Assembly: GCA_944384745.1 (NCBI GenBank)
Contig: CALWUO010000012.1
Location: 1 to 46,611 of the forward strand
Length of the DNA stretch: 46,611 nt
Direction of reading: 5' to 3'
Source of the DNA: an uncultured Butyricicoccus sp.
GTDB taxonomy: Bacteria > Bacillota > Clostridia > Oscillospirales > Butyricicoccaceae
Shown piece by piece: positions 34,989-43,396 of the stretch (positions are counted from its first letter, which is position 1; every line of letters begins with the position of its first letter). The notes below the pieces were generated by a model that was not told where the DNA came from, ran no database searches, and saw only the letters and a list, made by a program, of their open reading frames with translations. Made by a program: the position numbers and the translations under genes.

Positions 34989-35021
34989 AGAAAACACCGT
35001 TCAGTTTTGATAACCGAACGG
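34989..35021 (-). terminator. Terminator of the alpha/beta hydrolase gene
   Basis: On the minus strand CCGTTCGGTT (35012-35021) pairs with AACTGAACGG (34997-35006), with one G-U wobble valid only on this strand. TGTTTTC follows. Confidence 0.75.
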
Positions 35022-35030
35022 CTTTAGAGC

Positions 35031-35984
35031 TTATGCACTTTCGTCTTTTGTAGGAAGATGTTCTTCAATCCAGCGAGATATATCACCAAACACATCAAGA
35101 TGATTAAGCTCATTTAAGATTTCATGTCTGCCATCTTTATAGAATATAACATCAACATCTTTTTGACCAGCGGCACGATACATTCGGGCAACTGTTCTAA
35201 CGCCATCACCATAACAGCCCACAGGGTCTTTGTCGCCTGCTATAAGCAGTATGGGTATATCATGGGGTGTCGTGCGAAAACAACGGACATGATTTGATTT
35301 TTGTACCAGTGTAAATAAATCTCGAAAACCAGTTGCAGTGACCACAAAATTGCATTTATTATCCGACTGAAATAGCTCGACTATATTTTTATCACGAGAA
35401 AGCCAAGAAAACATAGAATTAGGCTGTGGGACTTTTTTATTAAAATTATTAAGGGTCATTTTAGATAGAAATGCGGAACGATAGGTCATACCTTTGGTGT
35501 GAACAACTGAGTCTGCAAGCCTTATGCTGGCTTTAGCAAATGGTGCAGGGCCTACTGTACCACAAAGTATACAGCCTTGAAGTTCTTTGCCATATAGAGG
35601 TAGATATAATCTTGAAAGCAGAGAACCCATAGAATGACCAAAAAGGTAAAAAGGTAAATCAGGATAACGAGTCCGCATTATATCAGTTAGTTTTTTCATA
35701 TCATCAACAAGACAAGACCAACCGTTTTTAGGTGCGAAAAAACCAAGTTCAGTTTCTCTTGAAACAGAAGCACCATGTCCCAAGTGGTCATTGCCACAAA
35801 CAACAAAGCCAAGGCTACAAAGATATTTAGCAAACACTGTATAACGAGAGAAATATTCACACATACCATGTGCAATCTGTATTACACCACGAATTTCAAC
35901 ATCTTCAGGAGTCAGAATATAGTATGTAATAGATGAAACATTATTTGAACTTTTGAAGATGTTTTGGGTGCATTTGATATTCAT
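35031..35984 (-). CDS. Alpha/beta hydrolase, monoacylglycerol-lipase-like
   Basis: A 317-residue serine hydrolase of the Hydrolase_4 / lysophospholipase type. The oxyanion region IAHGMCEYFSRY is near residue 38, GNDHLGHGAS near 64, and the nucleophile S118 is in GHSMGS. The likely acid is in AGDKDPVG and the histidine in DGRHEILNE. No signal peptide. A cytoplasmic lipase or esterase role is inferred from the family. Confidence 0.85.
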   Translation of the reverse strand: MNIKCTQNIFKSSNNVSSITYYILTPEDVEIRGVIQIAHGMCEYFSRYTVFAKYLCSLGFVVCGNDHLGHGASVSRETELGFFAPKNGWSCLVDDMKKLTDIMRTRYPDLPFYLFGHSMGSLLSRLYLPLYGKELQGCILCGTVGPAPFAKASIRLADSVVHTKGMTYRSAFLSKMTLNNFNKKVPQPNSMFSWLSRDKNIVELFQSDNKCNFVVTATGFRDLFTLVQKSNHVRCFRTTPHDIPILLIAGDKDPVGCYGDGVRTVARMYRAAGQKDVDVIFYKDGRHEILNELNHLDVFGDISRWIEEHLPTKDESA

Positions 35985-36049
35985 ACCATCAGCCCTTATA
36001 GTCCAAATTTATATTTTTATCATATCACAAAATTTCTCTTTAGTCTTGC

Positions 36050-36078
36050 ATTATAAAGAAAGTTCACAAACCTTTAAA
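36050..36078 (-). promoter_or_regulatory. Possible promoter of the alpha/beta hydrolase gene
   Basis: TATAAT (36050-36055) on the minus strand with a weak TTTAAA 17 bp away (36073-36078). Confidence 0.4.
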
Positions 36079-36111
36079 AATTTAAGATACAAAAAAGATA
36101 CTAGAGCGATG

Positions 36112-36140
36112 TAGACTGCAAACATAGCATATGATATAAT
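36112..36140 (+). promoter_or_regulatory. Promoter of the Bax-inhibitor-1 family gene
   Basis: TAGACT (36112-36117) and a perfect TATAAT (36135-36140), 17 bp apart. Confidence 0.6.
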
Positions 36141-36169
36141 AATTAAAACAAGTTAAAGGGGTGAATAAA

Positions 36170-36850
36170 ATGAATGGCTCATTTTATAATTCTAAGGCTC
36201 AATCATTAAAAACTTATACTGCAAAAACATTCGGTTTTATGTTTTTAGGTTTGCTTTGCACTTTTGCAGTGATGATAGGCATATATAAAACTGGTTTAGT
36301 TACATTGCTTCTATCAATTCCAGCTATGATTATTTTAGGGGCTGTCGAACTTATAACAGTTATTTATTTATCAGCTAGAATTGAAAAACTATCTATTCCA
36401 GCAGCAAAAGTATTGTTTTTTATTTATGCAATATTAAATGGTCTTATGTTTGCAACATATTTTCTATATTTTGAAGTGTCAGTTTTAGTGCTTGCCTTTG
36501 GTGTAACCGCACTTTATTTCGGTATAATGGCGGCTGTTGGATACTTTACTTCTGTGGATTTAAGTAGAATTCAACCTATTTTAGTAAGTGGAATTATATT
36601 TTTAATAATTGTTAATTTATTGGGAATGTTTTTTGGTTTTGGTGGTATGGAGCGTTTAGTTTGTTTTGCTGGAGTTGCTCTATTTTTAGGCTTTACAGCT
36701 TATGATACACAAAAAATCAAGGCTTTATATCAAACCTATAACCAAGATGAAGATATGTTAAAGCGTGCATCTATTATTTCTGCTTTGCAACTTTATCTTG
36801 ATTTTATAAATCTATTTATCAATATTTTAAAACTATTCTCAAAAAGATAA
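36170..36850 (+). CDS. Bax inhibitor-1/YccA family membrane protein
   Basis: A 226-residue protein with about seven hydrophobic segments, the BI-1 (TMBIM, YccA/YetJ) family. YetJ is a pH-sensitive calcium leak channel, and YccA inhibits FtsH. Family motifs are KTFGFMFLGLL at the first membrane segment, FLGFTAYDTQKIKALY near residue 180 and the C-terminal ALQLYLDFINLFINILKLF. I chose the ATG at 36170, 8 bp after AAAGGGGTG; a GTG at 36161 would lie inside that ribosome site. It has its own promoter and terminator. Confidence 0.9.
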   Translation: MNGSFYNSKAQSLKTYTAKTFGFMFLGLLCTFAVMIGIYKTGLVTLLLSIPAMIILGAVELITVIYLSARIEKLSIPAAKVLFFIYAILNGLMFATYFLYFEVSVLVLAFGVTALYFGIMAAVGYFTSVDLSRIQPILVSGIIFLIIVNLLGMFFGFGGMERLVCFAGVALFLGFTAYDTQKIKALYQTYNQDEDMLKRASIISALQLYLDFINLFINILKLFSKR

Positions 36851-36858
36851 AAACAATT

Positions 36859-36891
36859 ATAGGTCAGGCAAAAAACCTGACCTATTTTTTT
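36859..36891. terminator. Terminator between the BI-1 gene and the sugar locus
   Basis: ATAGGTCAGG (36859-36868) pairs with CCTGACCTAT (36876-36885), followed by TTTTTT. It lies between convergent genes and touches the stop of the last gene of the minus-strand operon. Confidence 0.88.
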
Positions 36892-37900
36892 ATGCATTTT
36901 CAATTGTTATAATTTCATATGGCAACCATAAATAATGTTCATCTTCAAGTTTTAAATTTATTTTCTCATTATTATATAAACTTAAAATCAAACTTAACAT
37001 GGTGTTAGCTACACCATAAGCATCATTTTTTACAGTGCCATATAATGTGCCATTTTTTATAGCTTCTATTGCAGGGGGGATTGCATCAACGCCAACAATA
37101 AGTGGTATATTAAGCCCAGCATTTGTAAAGGCATCAATAGCACCTAAAGCCATATCATCATTATTTGCAAATACAACTTCAATATTGTTATTAAATTGTT
37201 TTATCCATTCAGAAGTTTTATTTATTGCTTGACTTTTGCTCCAGTTTGCAGTATCGCTGGAGAGCTTTTCAACCATTATATCATTATCTGTCAGTGTTTT
37301 AATTGCATATTCAGTGCGAAGAAGTGTGTCTTGATGTGCAGGTTCACCTTCAAGCATAACATATTGAATAATGTTATCATTATTTTTATCATATATATCT
37401 TTATTATTAAGCCAAGCATCTAAAACTATTTGACCTTGAAGTTTACCACCCTCCTCAGCCTTAGAACCCACGTAATAAGCTTTTTCCCAGCGTTCAATAT
37501 CTTCAGCTACTGGTTGGCGGTTAAAGAAAATAACAGGTATATCAGCATCTTTTGCTTTATCTACAAGCACAGAAGCGGCAGTTCTATCAACAATATTTAC
37601 ACATAAAAAATTATAATTTCTGCGAATAAGTTGGTCTATTTGCTCCATTTGTGTTGTTTGATTAGATTTTCCGTCCATAATAGTTATATTTATTTTTAAA
37701 TCTTTATTTTCAGTTTGTTGTGCTATTTTTTCAAGATTTTGGACAATGCTTGATATAAATGTATCATCTTGAGTATATAAAGCCACACCTATTCTAATTG
37801 TATTTGCAGATTTGTCATTATTATATGAGTTACAACCCGATAACAAAATAAGTATTTCAAGAAATAACAGGAAACAGCAGCTTTTCATTTTCTGTTTCAT
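36890..37900 (-). CDS. Sugar-binding lipoprotein, MglB paralogue
   Basis: A 336-residue periplasmic-binding-protein-fold lipoprotein. The start is ATG at 37900, with GGGAGG before it; the frame is open further but the signal peptide MKQKMKSCCFLLFLEI begins here and ends in the lipobox LSGC. After it come IRIGVALYTQDD, FLCVNIVD and VIFFNRQP, very like MglB, and a calcium-loop-like DKNNDNIIQYVMLEGEPAH. VFANNDDMALGA and VGVDAIPPA complete the sugar pocket. It overlaps the preceding gene by 44 bp and ends the two-component operon, so it probably feeds the sensor rather than, or as well as, the ABC importer. Confidence 0.85.
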   Translation of the reverse strand: MKQKMKSCCFLLFLEILILLSGCNSYNNDKSANTIRIGVALYTQDDTFISSIVQNLEKIAQQTENKDLKINITIMDGKSNQTTQMEQIDQLIRRNYNFLCVNIVDRTAASVLVDKAKDADIPVIFFNRQPVAEDIERWEKAYYVGSKAEEGGKLQGQIVLDAWLNNKDIYDKNNDNIIQYVMLEGEPAHQDTLLRTEYAIKTLTDNDIMVEKLSSDTANWSKSQAINKTSEWIKQFNNNIEVVFANNDDMALGAIDAFTNAGLNIPLIVGVDAIPPAIEAIKNGTLYGTVKNDAYGVANTMLSLILSLYNNEKINLKLEDEHYLWLPYEIITIENA

Positions 37901-38804
37901 ACATATCCTCCCAATATATAATCCTAAAAGGCAAAGAATCAAATGTAGGTTTTTTATTTCGGGACAGTAAAATAGCATTTTGTGCAGCTAAATAACCAGT
38001 TGCATAATCGCTCCAAGCAGCTATTGCATTTATAGTTCCACGTTCCATGCAACCTGCTATATATGTGCTTACGCCTGTGCCATATAGTTTAAAATCAAGT
38101 TTATTATTTTCTTTGCATTTTGCCGCAAGTTCTGTGGAATATGGTTCAAAGGTTATAACATCAGATGAATTATATTGTAAAAGTAAAGATGGTAAATCAT
38201 TTAATATTTGATTGTCGGATATTGTAATTCTTTTAACAGGTATATTATGTTTTTTTAGAGTTTGTTCAGCAGCATCAATACGTGCAGTTATTCCTGTTCT
38301 TGATAAAGAAGTGTCAATCAAACAAACAGTATTTCCACGCCATCTATGTATTGCAGCATTAGCAAGTGCAGTTCCAAGCATTTGACAGTCAGGAGAAATA
38401 GTTAGATTTGCATTTTTAATCGGTGATTCAATAGATATAATAGGACAAGAGATTTTCTGATTTGATAGCCAATTAGAAAATTCATCTGGGTTTACAGGAA
38501 CAATTATAATTGCATCAGCACCGCCATCTATTTCACGTTTTACAAGTTCAAGCTGTTCATTATAATCATCTGTTTTAGATAAACTTAAAAATCTAAGCTC
38601 TGCATTAAATTCATTTGAAGCCTGTTCAAGCCCTATTCTTGTATTACTCCAAAGAGAATTATCAGACTCTCTTAAAATCATAGAAATCTGTATAATTTCT
38701 TCGTTGTTGCTTATATGGGGAAGCTGTGGAAGAAGTAAAGAAAATAAAACAGCAGCACCTAAAATAAATAGAATAACAAGCTGGATTAAGTTGTTTTTTT
38801 TCAT
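37857..38804 (-). CDS. Membrane-anchored sugar-binding (Peripla_BP) sensor protein
   Basis: A 315-residue protein with one N-terminal membrane anchor (residues 8-28, no lipobox) and an extracellular periplasmic-binding-protein domain. ISMILRESDNSLWSN, GADAIIIVPVNPDEF and AAWSDYATGYLAAQ are typical of the ribose/galactose-binding group. Its ATG overlaps the kinase stop by 4 bp. Anchored binding proteins coupled to YesM/LytS-type kinases are known as extracytoplasmic sugar receptors (for example XylFII). I infer that role here. Ligand unknown. Confidence 0.82.
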   Translation of the reverse strand: MKKNNLIQLVILFILGAAVLFSLLLPQLPHISNNEEIIQISMILRESDNSLWSNTRIGLEQASNEFNAELRFLSLSKTDDYNEQLELVKREIDGGADAIIIVPVNPDEFSNWLSNQKISCPIISIESPIKNANLTISPDCQMLGTALANAAIHRWRGNTVCLIDTSLSRTGITARIDAAEQTLKKHNIPVKRITISDNQILNDLPSLLLQYNSSDVITFEPYSTELAAKCKENNKLDFKLYGTGVSTYIAGCMERGTINAIAAWSDYATGYLAAQNAILLSRNKKPTFDSLPFRIIYWEDMYETENEKLLFPVIS

Positions 38805-40612
38805 TCATTTTCCTCCATTTGCTTTGCAAGTTCTTCATTTAGTGCAGGTAGTCTAATTCTAACAGATGTTCCCTCATCAGGCTCACTAAAGATACTAAGA
38901 CCATATTGTTCACCGAAATTTAATTGGATACGTCTATGTACATTTCTTACACCCATACCAGAACCACTGGTTTTAATCTCAGGTTTATTTTCATCTAATA
39001 AAGACTCAACAACTTCTGGACGCATACCAATTCCGTTATCACTTATATCTATTATTAAATCATCATTATCACGCCAAGCATTTACACGAATAAGACCATC
39101 ATCTTCACATGAAGCCATGCCATGATAAATGGCGTTTTCAAGTATAGGCTGAATAATAAGTTTTAAGGTATAAATATTTTCTGTATCTGGTTGGGCGGTG
39201 ATTTCGGTAGTAAATTTGTTTTTAAAACGTATTTGCTGAATTGTCATATAATGTTTAGCATGTTCAAGTTCATCTTTGAGCGGGATTATTCGCTTGCCAC
39301 GGCTAAGAGATATTCTAAAAAATCTTGCAAGAGAAGTTACCATTTGTATAGACTCATCATAACGACCAGCCTCAGTCATCCAAATTATAGAGTCAAGAGT
39401 GTTATAAAGAAAATGGGGATTGATTTGGGATTGTAAAATTTCAAGTTCACTTCTGCGTTTTTGTCTTTCTTGTTCTATAATATCGTCCATAAGATGGTGC
39501 ATTGTGGAGACCATAGACCTTATGGAATGGGTCAATTTTTGAACTTCATAACAGCCAGTTTCTTCTATCTGTAAATTATCTGTGCCAATTCTTAAATTAT
39601 TGATAGAATGTTCAAGTCTTTGAATAGGGTCAGAAATATAAGCAGAAATTCTAAAATTCACAAATGCAAGTAAGAAAATGGAAAATAAAATAAGCGATAA
39701 ACCAAAAAACCAAATTTGAGGAGAGCCAGAACTAAAAGTTTTATTTGGCACAACTCCAACAAGTTTCCAACCTGTATAACCAACTGTTTTAACTGAAACA
39801 AGTCTTTTTTCGCCTAAAAAGGTTTCTTTATAAGTGCCATCGGCATATGTAGAGGCTTTTATATTATTTTCCTCATGTAGTCCCGCATATATAAGCTGTT
39901 GTTTTGGGTGATATATGATTTCACCATTAGCATCTATAAGGTAAATATATCCACCGTTTGCCAGTTCAACATTTTGACATACCTGTTCAATGCCTGCAAA
40001 ATTCATATCAACAAGCAATACACCACTTTTAGTAACCCCGCCATATGTAAGTTGAACATATCGGCTTAAAGATACAACCCAGTGATATTGATTGTCAGAA
40101 TGGTCAAATAAACGTTGAATATGAGGTGTAGAAAAATGAAAGTTTTCCATTTTGCTTAAAGCCGCAAGAAACCAAGAGCTTTCCTGAGGTTTTGCGGATT
40201 GTTTTAATGTTGAAAGGGGAGTGGAAGTTATAAGTTCACCTGTTCCGTTAAAAAGTGCAATAGATACAAGCGAGTCACGATTTTCTTCATAAAGTAAATC
40301 CATACTATTCGAGATAGAGTCTTTAGCTAAATCCGAATGTTTTATAACTCTATAATACATAGTGTCGGATATTTGCATCATACTTCTTAAATAACTATCA
40401 AGATTTAAATTTGATTGACGTAAAACACGTTCTGTATTTTCTATTATAAGTTCAGAGGAGGTGTTTAAAAAATGCAAAACCATACTACCGCCCATAAAAA
40501 CCATGCCAATAATGGCAACGGTTGTAAATGAACGTGCAATAACCATTTGAATGCTCATTTTTTTATAAAGACCTGCTATATTTAAAGCAAAACGTTTGAA
40601 GAGTTTATGCAT
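38801..40612 (-). CDS. Sensor histidine kinase, YesM type
   Basis: A 603-residue kinase. Membrane segments at about 28-50 and 300-320 flank an extracellular double Cache-like domain, with GGYIYLIDANGEIIYHP near residue 220. A HAMP linker (320-375) follows, then the His_kinase domain with the phosphoacceptor H400 in QINPHFLYNTLD, and an ATPase domain with ILENAIYHG, DNGIGM and GSGMGVRNV. AAAGGAGG precedes the ATG. It pairs with the response regulator directly upstream. Confidence 0.94.
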   Translation of the reverse strand: MHKLFKRFALNIAGLYKKMSIQMVIARSFTTVAIIGMVFMGGSMVLHFLNTSSELIIENTERVLRQSNLNLDSYLRSMMQISDTMYYRVIKHSDLAKDSISNSMDLLYEENRDSLVSIALFNGTGELITSTPLSTLKQSAKPQESSWFLAALSKMENFHFSTPHIQRLFDHSDNQYHWVVSLSRYVQLTYGGVTKSGVLLVDMNFAGIEQVCQNVELANGGYIYLIDANGEIIYHPKQQLIYAGLHEENNIKASTYADGTYKETFLGEKRLVSVKTVGYTGWKLVGVVPNKTFSSGSPQIWFFGLSLILFSIFLLAFVNFRISAYISDPIQRLEHSINNLRIGTDNLQIEETGCYEVQKLTHSIRSMVSTMHHLMDDIIEQERQKRRSELEILQSQINPHFLYNTLDSIIWMTEAGRYDESIQMVTSLARFFRISLSRGKRIIPLKDELEHAKHYMTIQQIRFKNKFTTEITAQPDTENIYTLKLIIQPILENAIYHGMASCEDDGLIRVNAWRDNDDLIIDISDNGIGMRPEVVESLLDENKPEIKTSGSGMGVRNVHRRIQLNFGEQYGLSIFSEPDEGTSVRIRLPALNEELAKQMEENE

Positions 40613-40633
40613 TTTTTGCCTCCTTTTTAGGGC

Positions 40634-42220
40634 TTAATTGCGTTTTCCTGCACGGTATTTAGATGGAGTTAATCCAAAATGTTTTTTAAACACATAACTA
40701 AAATAATTAGGGTCAGTATATCCTATTTTTTCAGCGATTAAATAGGTTTTTTCATCAGTTTGAGTTAGCATATTAGCCGCCATTTCCATACGAAGTTCTG
40801 TCACATAAGCTATAAAACTTTTTCCCGTTTCACGTTTAAAGAGCGTGGAAAAATAAGCAGATGATAGATGTAAATAATCACATAATGTATCAACACTTAT
40901 ATCACTTTCGGTAAAATGACAAGATATAAAATCCTTAGCTTTGCTTATTGTTTTACTAGCCGAATCGGAACGTTTTTGACCTAGAAGTTCTTGCAAATTG
41001 GTGCAGTGAGAGCAAAGCCAATCACCTAAATCATTAAGAGAGTTAAAATCTGAAATAGAAACAAAGTTAGTAAAGTTTTTACAAAAATTTTCTTCAACAT
41101 CTTCACCAACTGAACGGGCAATCCTCACCAAAGCAGTTATAATTTCAAGAAAAAATAAATGACATTGAGCGAGAGTAAACCTTGTTTCTCTAACCCTGTT
41201 CATAAGAGTTTCAATAAATAAACTGACATCATTTTGAGTGCCGAATTTTATAGCATTTTCAAGAGCTTGCATATCCTGTTCATCAAAAGAAAGTCTAGCT
41301 GTTTGTTTTGGTTCTATATCACCTATATAAAGCACTTGAGTATCACCTGTTAAAATCTGAGTATCAAGTGCATTTTGAGCTTCTTTTGCCGAAAATTTAA
41401 GGTTTTCCGCTGTGTAAATTCTGCCTATACCTACACAGATATTTATTCCAAGATAAGATGAAACAAGATAACAAAGCCTTTGCATTTCTTGTATAAGCGG
41501 ATAAATATGTTCGGTTTGAACAAGCAAAGTAACCATATCATTATAAATCAAAGTACGAAGAGAAGATACATCAAGCTGAAAATGTTGTTCTATAAAACTA
41601 CGGATAGACAGCAAAACAAGTTCATCATATGAAAGAGCTTTTTGAGCGTTAACACGAACTAAAACCGTTGTCCATTTTCCCTTAGATATATCAATATCAA
41701 AACGCAATGCACGTTGATTTATCTCATCATTAGGTATATGACCATCAAGCAAGCGAGTATAGAAAAGCTCACGAAGTACAGGCAAACTTTCCTCATATTG
41801 ATGGCGTAAAGCCTCCATATCACGTTTTTCAAGTCGTTCACTATCAAGCTTTTTACGAAGTCTTGTTAAAACGTCTTTTAATTCGGTGGCATTTATGGGC
41901 TTCATTATATATTCAAAAACGCCATTGCTTACCGCTTGCCTTGCATATTCAAAATCATCAAAACCAGAAAAAACAATCAGTTTTGCGGTTGGGAGTGATT
42001 GTTTTAAATTTCTGCAAAGCTCCAAACCGTCCATAAATGGCATTTTTATATCGGTAAGTAAAACATCAGGTCTTAATTGTTCACAAAGTTCTAAAGCTTC
42101 TGCACCGTTTTCAGCTTCGCCTATAAGAGTGAAACCGAGTTCTTCCCAGTTTATTTTTTTGCTTATACCAACTCTTATTTGTTCTTCATCATCAGCAAGA
42201 AGTACACTATATAGCTCCAT
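40634..42220 (-). CDS. AraC-type response regulator, YesN type
   Basis: A 528-residue regulator. The receiver domain is at residues 1-120, with the acidic pair DD (10-11), phosphoacceptor D57 in LLTDIKMPF, and lysine in EYIMKPINA. A long linker follows. A C-terminal AraC pair of helix-turn-helix motifs covers about 425-528 (HLSSAYFSTLFKRETGKSF, then IGYTDPNYFSYVFKKHFG). AAAGGAGG sets the ATG at 42220. Likely target: the mglBAC promoter, where two 21-bp-spaced repeats lie. Confidence 0.93.
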   Translation of the reverse strand: MELYSVLLADDEEQIRVGISKKINWEELGFTLIGEAENGAEALELCEQLRPDVLLTDIKMPFMDGLELCRNLKQSLPTAKLIVFSGFDDFEYARQAVSNGVFEYIMKPINATELKDVLTRLRKKLDSERLEKRDMEALRHQYEESLPVLRELFYTRLLDGHIPNDEINQRALRFDIDISKGKWTTVLVRVNAQKALSYDELVLLSIRSFIEQHFQLDVSSLRTLIYNDMVTLLVQTEHIYPLIQEMQRLCYLVSSYLGINICVGIGRIYTAENLKFSAKEAQNALDTQILTGDTQVLYIGDIEPKQTARLSFDEQDMQALENAIKFGTQNDVSLFIETLMNRVRETRFTLAQCHLFFLEIITALVRIARSVGEDVEENFCKNFTNFVSISDFNSLNDLGDWLCSHCTNLQELLGQKRSDSASKTISKAKDFISCHFTESDISVDTLCDYLHLSSAYFSTLFKRETGKSFIAYVTELRMEMAANMLTQTDEKTYLIAEKIGYTDPNYFSYVFKKHFGLTPSKYRAGKRN

Positions 42221-42240
42221 AAAATCGCCTCCTTTTAATA

Positions 42241-42246
42241 AGTATA
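42241..42246 (-). promoter_or_regulatory. Possible -10 for the response regulator gene
   Basis: TATACT on the minus strand, 21 bp before the ATG. No good -35 is seen; only a T-run lies at the right distance. Expression may also come from read-through of the mglC terminator. Confidence 0.3.
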
Positions 42247-42261
42247 CTACATTTAATAAAA

Positions 42262-42300
42262 TAAAAAAATAGGTGTCCATCTACCAAGAGGACGGACACC
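42262..42300 (-). terminator. Terminator after mglC
   Basis: On the minus strand GGTGTCCGTC (42291-42300) pairs with GATGGACACC (42272-42281), with one G-U pair. TATTTTTTT follows. It divides mglBAC from the regulatory genes. Confidence 0.88.
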
Positions 42301-42319
42301 AGAATGAAGTAGGTAAGAA

Positions 42320-43378
42320 TTATTTTTTAACCAGATATTTACGCATATCAAGTGCACAAGCAAACAGGATAATACCACCCTTAATTGCATATTGCAAGTT
42401 TTGGTCCATACCAATAAGAGGTAAGGCTACAAAGATAAGACGCAGCATGATAACACCAATAATAATGCCGCTAACTTTACCAATACCGCCTACAAATGAT
42501 ACGCCACCGATTACACAAGCAGCAATAGCATCAAGTTCATAGTTAACGCCAGTGTTAGCAGTGTTAGATGCAACACGAGCAGATTCAATAAAACCAGCCC
42601 AACCATACATTGCACCTGCAAGAGCAAATACAGCGATAGTTGTTAGAAATACATTTACACCAGAAACTCTAGCAGCTTCTTCATTTGCACCAAGTGCAAA
42701 CATATTTTTACCAAATGTTGTCTTATTCCAAATAAACCACATTAAAACAGAAAGTATAATGGAATATAAAACATAGTTAGGAATTTGGATAGAACCAAAA
42801 TTAAGAATTGGAGGAGAACCAACAACAAAATGACGATAGCCATCATCAAGGTTTGAAATAGCCATGCCGTTGTTATTGCCCATTTGAACATATAATAGAA
42901 GAACTGTGTACAAAATTAACTGTGTTGCAAGGGTTACAATAAATGGGTGTAGCTTAAACTTAGCAACAAAGAAACCATTAAAAGCACCAATAAGAGCACC
43001 AATAACAACAACAATTACAATTACAACTGGAATTGGAAGTGTTCCGATATTTGGCCACATTTTATTTGGGATATCTGTTTTTTGTAGCAGGGAAGCCGCT
43101 ACACAAGCGGTTATACCAACCGCACGACCAGCACTAAGGTCAGTACCAGTAAGCACAATACAACCTGCAATACCCAATGCAACAGGAAGATATGCAGCGG
43201 TAAGTGATAACAGATTGACAAGTGAGCGAGGGGATAAAAATGTAGGTTCTTTAACTGCAACATAGATTGCAACTAAAACCATTATAATTATAAGTGCATT
43301 GTTTAAAAGAGTATCGCCTATCTGTCTACCAGATAATTTGTTAGCTTTATTAGCAAGCTCTTGTGATTTATTACTCAT
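42320..43378 (-). CDS. mglC: Galactose/methyl-galactoside ABC permease
   Basis: A 352-residue integral membrane permease of the BPD_transp_2 (ribose/galactose) family, with about nine to ten hydrophobic segments. SLVNLLSLTAAYLPVALGIA, LTGTDLSAGRAVG and the EAA-like coupling region NEEAARVSGVNV are visible, then GYELDAIAACVIGG-like YELDAIAACVIGGVSFVGG. It works as a homodimer with MglA. AAGGAGG precedes the ATG. Second gene pair spacing to mglA is 18 bp. Confidence 0.93.
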   Translation of the reverse strand: MSNKSQELANKANKLSGRQIGDTLLNNALIIIMVLVAIYVAVKEPTFLSPRSLVNLLSLTAAYLPVALGIAGCIVLTGTDLSAGRAVGITACVAASLLQKTDIPNKMWPNIGTLPIPVVIVIVVVIGALIGAFNGFFVAKFKLHPFIVTLATQLILYTVLLLYVQMGNNNGMAISNLDDGYRHFVVGSPPILNFGSIQIPNYVLYSIILSVLMWFIWNKTTFGKNMFALGANEEAARVSGVNVFLTTIAVFALAGAMYGWAGFIESARVASNTANTGVNYELDAIAACVIGGVSFVGGIGKVSGIIIGVIMLRLIFVALPLIGMDQNLQYAIKGGIILFACALDMRKYLVKK

Positions 43379-43396
43379 ATTCCTTTTCCTCCTTGC

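Noticed and set aside
41886..42272. Plus-strand 128-residue open frame over the regulator's receiver domain
   Set aside because: Antisense of an intact receiver domain with its phosphoacceptor; no ribosome site or promoter.
42906..43265. Plus-strand open frame inside mglC
   Set aside because: Shadow of the permease gene, which has clear transmembrane and family motifs on the other strand.
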